Part shown: positions 27,973 to 37,592 of the stretch, in pieces | How positions within the stretch are numbered: the first letter of the stretch is position 1 | How the letters are laid out: each line of letters opens with the position of its first letter | Origin: CAYRSS01 sp964426945 | Lineage (GTDB): Bacteria > Planctomycetota > Phycisphaerae > UBA1845 | NCBI GenBank assembly: GCA_964426945.1 | Contig: CAYRSS010000001.1 | Location: 124,001 to 188,000 of the forward strand | Reading direction: 5' to 3' | Length of the DNA stretch: 64,000 nucleotides | Notes under the pieces: model-generated | What the model was told of the DNA's origin: nothing | The model's database searches: none | Seen by the model: only the letters and a program-made list of their open reading frames with translations | Made by a program: the position numbers and the translations under genes

Positions 27973-28082
27973 TCGATGCGCACGCCGCGACGCACGAAGA
28001 CCCCCGGAGGCCGACTCCGGTCGTGTGGCCGGTCGCGCCAGCGAACAAACTTCGCCGACTCAACAAGGACGCAGCGACCCGT

Positions 28083-28664
28083 ATGACGGACAGCCCTTAC
28101 CGCATTCTCCTCGTCGAGCCGGACCCGGAGACGCTCGAGACGCTCGTGTCGGCGATCGTCGGGCGCTTCGAGACGAACCTGACCTGCGTCTCGAGCGGCG
28201 AAGAGTGTCTGCGCATCGAGCGCGACGAGCCGCACGACCTGGTCATCGCGGCGAGTGACCTGTCGGACATGGACGCCTGCGAGCTGGCGCGCGAGCTGAG
28301 CGCGATCCGGCGTCGTCCGCTGATCGTGATGGGCGAACGGCCGACCGTGGGCGAGGCGATTGAGTTGCTGCGACTCGGTGCAGCGGACGTGGTGTGCAAG
28401 CCGTTCCGCGTGCGCGAGCTCCTCGACTCGGTGGATCGGTCGCTCGGCCGGCTCGACATGCGCCGGCGACACATGCAGCGCTTCCGCAGCATGCAGCGAT
28501 CGCTGCGCAAGGTGTCGCGCCAGCGCGCAGAGCTCAACGACCGCGTGGAACTCGTCTGCAAGGACCTCGTGCAGGCGCACCGCCGACTGGTTCACCGCGT
28601 GCTCGACTTCCAGGCCGCCAAGGGGCAGGGCGGCGCGCCGACCGCTGAAGAGCCGCGGTCGTAG
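28083..28664 (+). CDS. Degenerate receiver-domain protein with C-terminal coiled coil
   Basis: The product is 193 residues from ATG 28083 (GTG 28023 is in frame but adds atypical sequence). Residues 5-120 fold like a receiver: RILLVEPDPETLE, HDLVIAASDLSDMDACEL and VVCKPFRVREL. The canonical phosphoacceptor position aligns with Ala57, with an Asp two residues later. The Thr/Ser position is Gly84, and the acidic pocket is E12-P13. Only Lys106 is intact. Residues about 120-180 are Arg/Gln/Leu-rich and predicted helical, probably a coiled coil. It follows the kinase gene after 110 bases and may act as a phosphorylation-independent partner. Confidence 0.82.
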   Translation: MTDSPYRILLVEPDPETLETLVSAIVGRFETNLTCVSSGEECLRIERDEPHDLVIAASDLSDMDACELARELSAIRRRPLIVMGERPTVGEAIELLRLGAADVVCKPFRVRELLDSVDRSLGRLDMRRRHMQRFRSMQRSLRKVSRQRAELNDRVELVCKDLVQAHRRLVHRVLDFQAAKGQGGAPTAEEPRS

Positions 28665-28781
28665 AGCCGGCTCAAATGCCTACCGCTTTCCACCCGCTCG
28701 ACACCCGCTGCCGATTCCGCCAAGCCGTGGCAGGCGCGGGTCCACCTGAACAACGCGCACCGCGCCGACCTGGTCGCAGCC

Positions 28782-29165
28782 TCATGCGGCGAGAGCCCAG
28801 ATGATGAGCAGGTCCACGGCGATGGCGAGCGTGATCACGAGGGCGATTTTCGCCGCGAAGGGGACACGCTGCGGGGGCGGATCGACCAGGCGGAGGGCGT
28901 GATGCCGGGCGGCGGGGTCGTCGTCGGCGATGGCCTCGTTACGCCGGCGTTCGATCATACGGGCGACCTGTGCGGGGGTTAGGCCGAGCTGCGCCCCGTA
29001 GGCGATGATGCGCCTGCGCCCGCCGGCCGTGAGCCGACCGGCGCGCAGTTCGCCGGCGAGCAACTCTTCGAACACTTCGTGAGCGCTGATGCGGCGCTGC
29101 CAGGCTGTGGCGTCGCCGGGCGCGGCCGGGGCGCCGGGTGGATTGAACTTCGTTTCCCGCTCCAT
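28782..29165 (-). CDS. Small C-terminally anchored membrane protein, unknown
   Basis: I do not recognise this 127-residue protein. It has a Pro/Ala-rich N-terminus and a helical, Arg-rich middle part with two helix-turn-like stretches (VFEELLAGELRAGRL and LTPAQVARMIERR). One membrane segment lies at the very end (about residues 104-126, AAKIALVITLAIAVDLLII). It lies 118 bases downstream of the ABC permease gene on the same strand and could belong to that operon. Confidence 0.65.
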   Translation of the reverse strand: MERETKFNPPGAPAAPGDATAWQRRISAHEVFEELLAGELRAGRLTAGGRRRIIAYGAQLGLTPAQVARMIERRRNEAIADDDPAARHHALRLVDPPPQRVPFAAKIALVITLAIAVDLLIIWALAA

Positions 29166-29283
29166 GACAGATCCTAGGCGCGTCGCGCGCGGTCGATCGC
29201 CCAGTGGAAGCGGTCCTGCGGAAGGGCGGCGAATCCCGGGGCATTATCAGACCGCACAGGCCGTCGACCGCCACGCGGCTGGC

Positions 29284-30968
29284 TCAGGTTTCGAGGCGGT
29301 GGAAGTGTCGCGCGCCGACGATCATCGCCGCGGCGCCCGCCGTGATCGCGATGAGCCAGGATGCGGCGCAGGGGAGCAGGAAGGAGAGCTCCGGCGGGCC
29401 GGCGTCGCCCGCCTGGTGGGCGCGCCAGGTGCCGTAGCCGACGGCGGTCAGCACGAGCGTGACCATGGCGAGTGAGGCGAGCAGGTTGGCGGTGCCGCCC
29501 ATGCCGTTGGCGATCCGGGCAGCGTTGGACTGGTTGAACATCGGCAGCCGGGCACCGAGCCCGACGGCGAGGCCGCAGAGACCGAAACAGACGGAGATCG
29601 TCGTGGCGATGTGGATGAACGACCAGACGAGACCGAGATCGAGCATCATGATTGCCAGCGCGGTCGATCCGCCGGTGACGAACAAGGTCACGGTCATGGC
29701 GAAGGCGAACTTCGAAAGCAGTATCTGGCCGCGCGACATAGGCAGCAGGCCGATGAGCCACAGCTGCTGGCCCTCAAGCGAGACAAGCGGGAACACGAAA
29801 CGACACGTGAACGTCGCGAGGATCAGGCTGATGGCGCACAGGTTCAGGAACGGGATGAGCAGGCGCGGCGCCCCGCTGTTGAGGTCCAGATGGGGCATGT
29901 TGGTCAGGTAGAGGATGATCAGCCCAAAGAGGATGAGCAGCTGACTCCACTGAAGCGGGTCGCGAAGGAACGTGCGAAGGTCCTTGGCGGCGATGAGCCG
30001 GAGGCGCAGCGGAAGGTAGAAAAACGCCCAGCCGCAGATGCCGCCGGAGGCCTTCGCTGCGGGTCGACGGCCCGACTGGCTGCCGGAAGTCGCCCGGTCG
30101 TAGGCGTGGTGAAACTTGCGCGATACGAGCCACACCGCCAGCCAGCTGAAAAAGAGGGCGTTGGCGCCGGTGACGGCGAGGTACTGCACCGCCTCCCCCG
30201 TGCGCTGGTTCAAGGCGTGGTCGATGCCCTTGGCGATCCAGCGGTTGGGAAGCAGGGCGTGTTCAACGAAGCTCATCCGATCGAGAAAAGTGCGCAGCCA
30301 CGTCTCGGACACTTCGTCCATCTTGAGCGATCGAAAGCCGATCACGATCAGCACAAGCAGCCCGAGCGAGGCGATGACGGCTGCGCCGCGAACAAGCCGC
30401 CTGGGGAAGTACTGCGCCGAGAGCCAGGCGAGCAGCAGGCCGAGCGCGCCGGGTATCGGAATGAAGAACAGGAAGAACGCGATGAATACCAGGTGAAAGA
30501 GCGGGTTGGGCGTGCGATCGGCCATGGCGGCCATCAGCGGCAGCCCGAGCAGAATCAGCGACCAGCTTGAGAACGCGAGGCTCTCGACGAACTTGACCGT
30601 CACCAGGTCGGCCGGGCTCAGCGGCGAGGCGAGCAGATACTCTGATTCGCGCCTGGAAAAGAGCGCGCCGTGCGCGATGATCGCGTTGGAGAAGGTCAGC
30701 ATCGCCAGCATGGCGACAAAGAAGAAGTTGAACACCAGCGGAATGGCAACGGTCGTTTCGAGGCGGGTGCGCTCGTCGAACTGGCGGAACACCAGCAGGA
30801 ACAGGCTGTACAGCCCCAGCCAGATGAAGATGACCAGCATCCCCGCGACGGACACCCGGATGGGCGCTTCGGCGGTGGTCTGAACCACGAGATTCCAGAT
30901 CGAGCGCGCCCGCACCCGCAGGAGCAGGCCGATGAGCGAACGGTCCTGGCGGACGGCCGAGGTGTCCG

Positions 30969-30972
<4 letters not shown>
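29284..30972 (-). CDS. ABC-2 type exporter permease
   Basis: The product is 562 residues with about 12 hydrophobic segments in two halves and a long Arg/Lys-containing central loop. The N-terminal half has GMLVIFIWLGLYSLFLLVF and a FSRRESEYLLASPLSPADL stretch common in ABC-2 permeases. Its start overlaps the stop of the ATPase gene by four bases, so the two form an exporter. The substrate is unknown. I see no transpeptidase or other extra domain. Confidence 0.8.
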
Positions 30973-31714
<742 letters not shown>

Positions 31715-31718
<4 letters not shown>

Positions 31719-32599
31719 GGTGCACTTGATCCGCGCGACGGCAGAATCCCGTGGCGCGTGACGGAATCATAGGCTTCCTCGTCGAACGGCTCGCTCTCGA
31801 TCCGGATCCGCCCGCCAACCGGCAGGAGCATTTCCTGCCGCCGGGCATAGCCTGTGTCGTCGATCCAGGCCTTCACACTTTCGGCCTCGATGACATGGCA
31901 GAGGAACGTGCCCTCGCTGGTGGTGATCGACTCCTGGCCGGTGACGTGTACCAGCAGGGTGTTGAACCGCGGGCCTACGCCGGTCAGCACAGCGATCGGA
32001 TTGACGACCTGCATGCGCCAGGACTGGCCGACGTGCAGGTCGCCGGTCATCTGGGAAAAGGGCTTGAGCGAGTCGGATATCATCCCCGCGTCGGCCAGCG
32101 GAACCTTGAAGGTCTGCACGGGTCGATCGTTGTTGGTGATCTCGAAAGAGAAGTCGGCGTGGAACCGCTCGCCATGCACCCGCAGGGCGACGAGATCGCC
32201 GAGGACGCGAAGGGTGAACTCGTCGAGGCGGCCCTGCTGATTGAAGAGAGAGTCGACGAAAATTCGTAGCGGCGTGGCATCCTCAAGTCCTGGGATGGTC
32301 AGCCGTTCGAGGTGGATCGCGTCGTTGCGCTGGATCGTCGTGGATTCGACCGTGCCCGACTCGGTCCGGGCGACGGGGACCGTGTCCACACGGATCATGC
32401 TCCAGGCGGTGCCGATGCGGCCGCGGCTGTCGTAAACGCCCGCCTGGGTCTCGCGGCGTTCGACCCGGACCCATTCGTCGACGCTAAGCCGCGGTACGTC
32501 GTTCGCAGACCACGCGGGCACGATGTCAGTCTTGATGATCCAGCCCATGGAGGTGAGCCAGAGCAGGATGATCATCGTGCTGGCGGTGCGTGTGAACAT
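31715..32599 (-). CDS. Membrane-anchored protein upstream of ABC exporter, unknown
   Basis: I do not recognise this 294-residue protein. An N-terminal anchor or signal (STMIILLWLTSMGWIIKT) is followed by a beta-rich extracytoplasmic region with repeated short strands and few cysteines. ATG 32599 was chosen because a good promoter lies just upstream, and the alternative ATG 32647 falls inside its -10 box. It is the first gene of the operon with the ATPase and permease, so it may be an accessory or substrate-recognition protein. Confidence 0.65.
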
Positions 32600-32645
32600 G
32601 CGATCCGTTGGCCGAGTTGACTGTCCCCTGCGGGTCTCCGGCTGC

Positions 32646-32675
32646 ATTGTAGGGGTGCGCAAATGGGCAGGTCAA
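32646..32675 (-). promoter_or_regulatory. Sigma70-type promoter of the anchored-protein/ABC exporter operon
   Basis: On the - strand, TTGACC (32675-32670) and TACAAT (32651-32646) are separated by 18 bases; each matches five of six consensus positions. The expected transcript start is near 32639, about 40 bases before ATG 32599. Confidence 0.6.
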
Positions 32676-32875
32676 TTACTGCCGGGCGGTGTCCGGCCCG
32701 GGCGGATGACAACGATCGCGTCGAATCCGCGAGAATCCCCCGGCCGATGTGGCCCGGGCGAGGCAGCGCTCTCGCCCGCCGGGGCGATCGTGTGTACAAC
32801 AATCCACGACTCAAACGCAGGGACGGCGCGACGGCGGCAAATTGTCCGTGTGGCCCGCAGGATGGCTTGATCGTG

Positions 32876-33610
32876 ATGCAGACGCAGCGAGCGAGCGGTT
32901 GGCGGCGCGTGCGGCGGTGGGCGCTGCGCGTCGGCCTCGGCCTCGCGCTCGCGGCGCCGGCGATGTTTGCCGGAGGCTGGTTGGCGCTGCATCACGTTCC
33001 CGGTTGGTACCGGCCGCCGCAGCTTGAGGGAGAGGATCTCCGCCGGGCTCAGATGGACGCCACGGACACCTTTGACTGGATTTCGGCCCGCATGGTCGCG
33101 GGGCAGCCGTTCGAGGTCGTTTTGCGGGGCGAATCGCTGAACGAATGGCTGGCCGCGGCGCCTGTATCCTGGCCCGACATGGCCGAGGCGATCCCGCCGC
33201 AGGTGCGGGGGATGGCCCTTCGGCTGCGTGAGGGCGGACTTTCCCTCGGGGTGCGGTATGCCGATGAACGGTGGGAGTCGATCGTGTCTGTCGACACGTC
33301 GCTGGCGATGAGCCCCGACGGCTCGTCGCTGGTCGTCCGGCCGATGGGGGTGCGCGTCGGCGCCGTGCACGTGCCGCTGGAGTGGATTGCAGCTGCGGCC
33401 GCCGCGGTCGGGCCGATGGACATCCGCGAACTCGAGCGATCGGGTCTGCGGTCGCCGACGGGGCCGATCACGAAACCGGCCGATTTCGCGCAGGGCGTGG
33501 TCTTCGACAACGCGTTCGTCTGGCCGAACGGGGAGCGGTCGTTCCGAATCGACGCCCTCGACATCGATGAAAGGACAGCCCGGATCCGCGTGTCGCCGAT
33601 GGGGCGATAG
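32876..33610 (+). CDS. N-terminally anchored exported protein, unknown
   Basis: I do not recognise this 244-residue protein. A basic N-terminus and membrane segment (LGLALAAPAMFAGGWLAL) act as a signal anchor. The mature part contains WYRPP, an LNEWLAAAP motif and several beta-strands, with no cysteines seen. ATG 32876 follows GTG 32873; the frame is open further upstream through the divergent promoter region. It ends 30 bases before purU and is probably cotranscribed. Confidence 0.65.
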   Translation: MQTQRASGWRRVRRWALRVGLGLALAAPAMFAGGWLALHHVPGWYRPPQLEGEDLRRAQMDATDTFDWISARMVAGQPFEVVLRGESLNEWLAAAPVSWPDMAEAIPPQVRGMALRLREGGLSLGVRYADERWESIVSVDTSLAMSPDGSSLVVRPMGVRVGAVHVPLEWIAAAAAAVGPMDIRELERSGLRSPTGPITKPADFAQGVVFDNAFVWPNGERSFRIDALDIDERTARIRVSPMGR

Positions 33611-33640
33611 CGCAGCCCGCGGGCCCCAGGCTGCCAGACA

Positions 33641-34519
33641 GTGAGGACTCCTGACTTGAGACAGAGCGTCGCCACGGCCCGCCTGCTGATCTGCTGTCCT
33701 GACGGCAAGGGGATCATTGCCGCCGTCGCGGGGTTCGTCGCGCAGCACGGCGGCAACATTCTCGATGCCGACCAGCACACCGATGCGCAGCATGGCGAGT
33801 TCTTCATGCGGCTTGAGATCGACCAGGACACCTTCGGGCTGGGCCCTGAGACCTTCGAGGCAGCCTGGGCACCGGTGGCCGATCGGTTCGCGATGCGCTG
33901 GCACATCGGCTGGGGCGATCACGTCAAGCGCATGGCCATCCTCGCCAGCCGCGAGAGCCATTGCCTCAGCGACCTGCTCTGGCGGTACAGCGTCGGCGAG
34001 CACAGCGTCGATATTCCCTTTGTCGCGTCGAATCACGAAGACGTGCGGCGTCATGCGGACATCTACGGCATTCCGTTTTATCACCTGCCGGTCACACCGG
34101 AGACGAAGCCCGCGCAGGAAGCCCGGTTGCTGGCACTGATCCGCGAGCACCGCGTCGAGCTGATCGTGCTCGCGCGGTATATGCAGATTCTCTCGCCGCG
34201 GTTTGTCGCGGAGTTTCCCGAGCGGATCATCAACATCCACCACAGCTTCCTGCCGGCCTTCGCCGGTCCGCGGCCGTACCACCAGGCGTATGAGCGGGGT
34301 GTGAAGATCATCGGCGCCACGAGCCACTACGTCACGCAGGATCTCGACGAGGGGCCGATCATCGCGCAGTCGACGCTGGCGATTGATCATCGCGACTCGA
34401 TCGACGACCTCGTGCGGAAGGGCCGCGACCTGGAGCGCGTCGTGCTTGCCACCGCTGTGCGTCAGCACGTGCAGGACAAGATACTGGTCAGCAAGGGGCG
34501 GACGGTCGTCTTCGATTGA
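33641..34519 (+). CDS. purU: Formyltetrahydrofolate deformylase PurU
   Basis: The product is 292 residues from GTG 33641 (TTG 33656 is an alternative). An N-terminal ACT domain (RLLICCPDGKGIIAAVAGFV) is followed by the formyltransferase-fold domain. Active-site motifs are the Asn-His of INIHHSFLPAF near residue 198 and the Asp of TQDLDEGPII. It hydrolyses 10-formyl-THF to formate and THF, balancing one-carbon pools and supplying formate for purine synthesis. The length is normal. Confidence 0.95.
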   Translation: MRTPDLRQSVATARLLICCPDGKGIIAAVAGFVAQHGGNILDADQHTDAQHGEFFMRLEIDQDTFGLGPETFEAAWAPVADRFAMRWHIGWGDHVKRMAILASRESHCLSDLLWRYSVGEHSVDIPFVASNHEDVRRHADIYGIPFYHLPVTPETKPAQEARLLALIREHRVELIVLARYMQILSPRFVAEFPERIINIHHSFLPAFAGPRPYHQAYERGVKIIGATSHYVTQDLDEGPIIAQSTLAIDHRDSIDDLVRKGRDLERVVLATAVRQHVQDKILVSKGRTVVFD

Positions 34520-34540
34520 TTTCGTAGCACCGGTGGGCCC

Positions 34541-36679
34541 TCAGGCGGCCCGCGCTTGCTCGGCCGGGGGCGAGCTGCGCAGCGTCAGCAACAATCCCGC
34601 CGCTGTCAGCACCAGTGCAGGCAGCACGAGGTGCAGCGGCAGGTGCCCCGACTCTTCGCCCGCGGTCACACCCAGTGCCGTCCCCAACCGCGGCCACAGT
34701 ACCATCGATATGAGCAGGCCGTTGTGCATGACGTGCATGACAATGCCCGGCAGGATCGACCGCGCGTGCCAGCAGAGCAGGCCCAGCACGACGCCCAGCG
34801 CGACCGTCAGCGGCATCTTGAAGATGATGAAGTGGAATGTGCCGAACACCACGGCGGTGACCACTACGCAGGTGGCACGCGCGGTTGCGCCACGCAGCCC
34901 GCTCATCAGAAAGCCACGGAAGAGCAACTCTTCGCATATCGCCGGTAGCACCGCGAGTAGCAGCAGCGCGTGCCAGCCGGGCAACGCCATCAGAGATTCG
35001 GTCAGCAGCGCGTTGCTCTCCTGCAGCGTGCGCGGCACCGGGAAGATGGCGTTCTGCAGGACCGTGAACTCGTGGGCGAGAATCCAGGTGGAAGCGCCGA
35101 GCATCAGGCCCGCCAGGATGTGCGACGCGTGCGGGGCACGCAGCGCGAATGTCTCCCGCGGCGAGACCTTCCAGTAGGCGAGGATCGCCCAGGGCAGTAA
35201 CACAAAGAGCAGCGGCATGGCCAGCCCCGTGCCATGGAGCAGCATCGCGGCGTCTTCGCCGGGCTGCGGCTGCAGCGCCGTCTGCACAAAGAACCACGTT
35301 GGGAAGAGCAGCGCGACCAGCAACAGGACCATCGAGACCTTGGGGGTGGCGCTGGGCCGGAAGAGGCGTCGGGCGAAGGTGGTCTTCAGCGAACCCGCAT
35401 CGCTGAACACGACCGACTCGCGGCCGAAGACGCTCGCGGCGATGGCCACGGCGGCTGAGGCGTACAGCGTGGTCGAGATGATCACGCTGAGGGTCTTCCA
35501 CGCGGCCACGTCCGCGCCGAGCAGCATGTCGCGGGCAAACAGCACCATGTTGCCCACGGGCATGATGAGCATCATGCCCTCCAGGCGCGTGGCGGGGAGG
35601 GCGGCGATACCGCCGGGGATCAGCACCGCGATGATCACCGGCGTGACGTAGTTCTGCGCTTCCTTGAACGTCCGGGCATAGCTGCACACGGCGATCATGA
35701 TGGCCGACATCAGCACGGCGAAGGGCACGAGGCTGGCGAGGATCGCGGCCATCTTGCCGACGGGAATGGCCCCGCCGTCGCTGGCGATGACCTCGCGGAA
35801 TCCGCCGAGGTACACGGTGGCCGTTACGCTGGAGAGGTTCAGCGTCGCCCCCATGATCGCCACGGTGGTAACGACCAGGAACTTGCCGACGATCAGCTCG
35901 AGCACGGGCACCGGACAGACCATCAGCGATTCGAGCGTGTTGCGTTCGCGCTCCCCTGCGGTCAGGTCGATGGCGGGGTAAATGGCCCCGGTGATGGTCA
36001 TCAGCACCAGGATCAACGGCAGCACCTGGCCGAGGATCGACGATGGCGCCGACAGGTTCTGGCTGGTGGTGCGGATCGGGCGGGCGAAATTCGGCGGCAA
36101 GCCCTCGGCGGCAATGCGATCGGCGGTGATACGCTCATCCGTCCGTGTAAGAAGCGATCGCAGGCGGTTGCGCGCGGTGACGCTGCGAACCTCCTCTTCA
36201 TCTACGAAGAACTCGACAACGGTTTGCAGATCGGGGCGGTCGAGCGGGGCGAGTTCGCGGAACACCACGCCGACCTGGATCGCGCGGTCCTGCACGCGCC
36301 TGCGAAGTTCGTCTTCTGAGTCGATCGTGGCCAGCCGCACCTTCTCCCACGCGCTGCCTGGCGCGGCCCGAGTAGGAGCCGGTTCCCCTCGTCCCTCCGC
36401 CGCCTCGCGCTCTGCCTCGTGCTGCGTGTTTAGCGCCTCCTCGTCCAGGGCGATGAGCCGCTCCAGCACCACGGCGTCCTGCCTGGACAGCACGCCGATG
36501 ACGAACCCCTCCTCTTCAAGCGACACGGCCTGGTGGGTCACGGCCTGGATCGAACCGAGCATGAGCAGCGGATACAGCACGATCGGGACGACGATCATTG
36601 CGATGAGCGTGCGGCGATCGCGCAGGATGTCGATCAGCTCCTTGCGGTAGATGGTGGCGACACGCCGGCGAAACGTCAT
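34541..36679 (-). CDS. ABC-2 (NatB-like) permease fused to a CPBP-family intramembrane protease
   Basis: The product is 712 residues. Residues 1-440 form a NatB-type permease, with a Lys/Arg-rich start, one helix, a large extracytoplasmic loop (about 45-200) and several helices. From about residue 500 more helices lead to a CPBP (abortive-infection/CAAX protease-like) domain, with the catalytic Glu pair in EELLFRGF, His in FGTFHF and HVMHNG. The fused protease is a separate gene in most bacteria. The start overlaps the ATPase stop by one base (TGATG). Confidence 0.88.
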   Translation of the reverse strand: MTFRRRVATIYRKELIDILRDRRTLIAMIVVPIVLYPLLMLGSIQAVTHQAVSLEEEGFVIGVLSRQDAVVLERLIALDEEALNTQHEAEREAAEGRGEPAPTRAAPGSAWEKVRLATIDSEDELRRRVQDRAIQVGVVFRELAPLDRPDLQTVVEFFVDEEEVRSVTARNRLRSLLTRTDERITADRIAAEGLPPNFARPIRTTSQNLSAPSSILGQVLPLILVLMTITGAIYPAIDLTAGERERNTLESLMVCPVPVLELIVGKFLVVTTVAIMGATLNLSSVTATVYLGGFREVIASDGGAIPVGKMAAILASLVPFAVLMSAIMIAVCSYARTFKEAQNYVTPVIIAVLIPGGIAALPATRLEGMMLIMPVGNMVLFARDMLLGADVAAWKTLSVIISTTLYASAAVAIAASVFGRESVVFSDAGSLKTTFARRLFRPSATPKVSMVLLLVALLFPTWFFVQTALQPQPGEDAAMLLHGTGLAMPLLFVLLPWAILAYWKVSPRETFALRAPHASHILAGLMLGASTWILAHEFTVLQNAIFPVPRTLQESNALLTESLMALPGWHALLLLAVLPAICEELLFRGFLMSGLRGATARATCVVVTAVVFGTFHFIIFKMPLTVALGVVLGLLCWHARSILPGIVMHVMHNGLLISMVLWPRLGTALGVTAGEESGHLPLHLVLPALVLTAAGLLLTLRSSPPAEQARAA

Positions 36680-37440
36680 CAGCGGAAGGCTCCGGTGAAC
36701 TGATCGGCGTGTACGAGCTTGAGGAAGATGTTGCTCAGGCGCTCTTCGCCGGCGCGGGCGCGGAGCGTGCCCAGGTCCCCTTCGGCCACGAGCCGGCCGT
36801 CGTGCAGCAATCCGATGACGTCACACATCGACTCGGCCTCGTCGAGGTAGTGCGTCGAGAGGATGATCGTCTTGCCGCCGTCGCGCTCGCGGCGGATGAA
36901 CTCGAGGATGATCCGGTTCGACAATACGTCGAGGCCCAACGTGGGCTCGTCCATGATCAGGATGGGCGGATCGGCGACCAGGGCGCGGGCGATGTTGACA
37001 CGCTGGCGCTGGCCGGTGGAGAGGGCCCCGCAGCGCAGGTCGGCGAAGTCGCCCATACGCAGCCAGTCGATCAGGCGGGCAGCCCGCTCGGCGGCCACCG
37101 GCCGGTCCATGCCGTGCAGCTCGGCGAAGTAGGCCAGCAGCTCCCGCGCGGTCAGCCGCAGGTATAGCCCCGTATTGGCGGTCAGGAAGCCGAGGATCCG
37201 CTTGACCTGCTCGGCCTGGGTAGCGACGTCGAAGCCGGCCAGGCGGGCGCTGCCGGTCGTGGGGGCCATCAGGCCGCTGAGCATGCGGAGGGACGTAGTC
37301 TTTCCCGCCCCGTTGGGTCCGAGCAGTCCGTAAATCTGCCCCCGTCGAACCGTGAAGGACAGGCCGGCGACAGCGGTCTTGTCCCGCCCGTCCGGGGTGG
37401 GGAAGACCTTGATGAGGTTGTCGGCGACGACCATGTCCAT
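36679..37440 (-). CDS. NatA-like ABC transporter ATP-binding protein
   Basis: The product is 253 residues. Walker A is LGPNGAGKTTS, the signature is LSTGQRQRV, Walker B is PPILIMDEPTLGLD, and the switch His is in STHYLDEAE. It pairs with the fused permease-protease next to it, probably for ion or peptide export. TACAAT lies seven bases upstream of ATG 37440, so the message may have almost no leader. Confidence 0.94.
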   Translation of the reverse strand: MDMVVADNLIKVFPTPDGRDKTAVAGLSFTVRRGQIYGLLGPNGAGKTTSLRMLSGLMAPTTGSARLAGFDVATQAEQVKRILGFLTANTGLYLRLTARELLAYFAELHGMDRPVAAERAARLIDWLRMGDFADLRCGALSTGQRQRVNIARALVADPPILIMDEPTLGLDVLSNRIILEFIRRERDGGKTIILSTHYLDEAESMCDVIGLLHDGRLVAEGDLGTLRARAGEERLSNIFLKLVHADQFTGAFR

Positions 37441-37518
37441 GGCCCGGATTGTAGCGGTTGGCCCGCGGGGGGGAATCCGCCCGTCGGCGTCGCGCGGGGC
37501 GTCCTACTCAGGGCCGAG

Positions 37519-37545
37519 GTTCCGCGATACGATTCAACGTGGAAC
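37519..37545. promoter_or_regulatory. Inverted repeat upstream of fumC, possible operator
   Basis: GTTCCGCG (37519-37526) and CGTGGAAC (37538-37545) are inverted with one mismatch and 11 bases between them, a repeat centre spacing of 19 bases. It lies 48 bases before fumC in the divergent gap, where a dimeric regulator could bind. Confidence 0.35.
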
Positions 37546-37592
37546 AATCTGTCGGCCGCTGCCGGCGGCCGTGAAGGAAGGAGCGGTTAGCG

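Noticed and set aside
32672..34468. Long open frame of 598 residues on the - strand
   Set aside because: It is opposite the anchored-protein and purU genes, both of which show clear signal or enzyme motifs.
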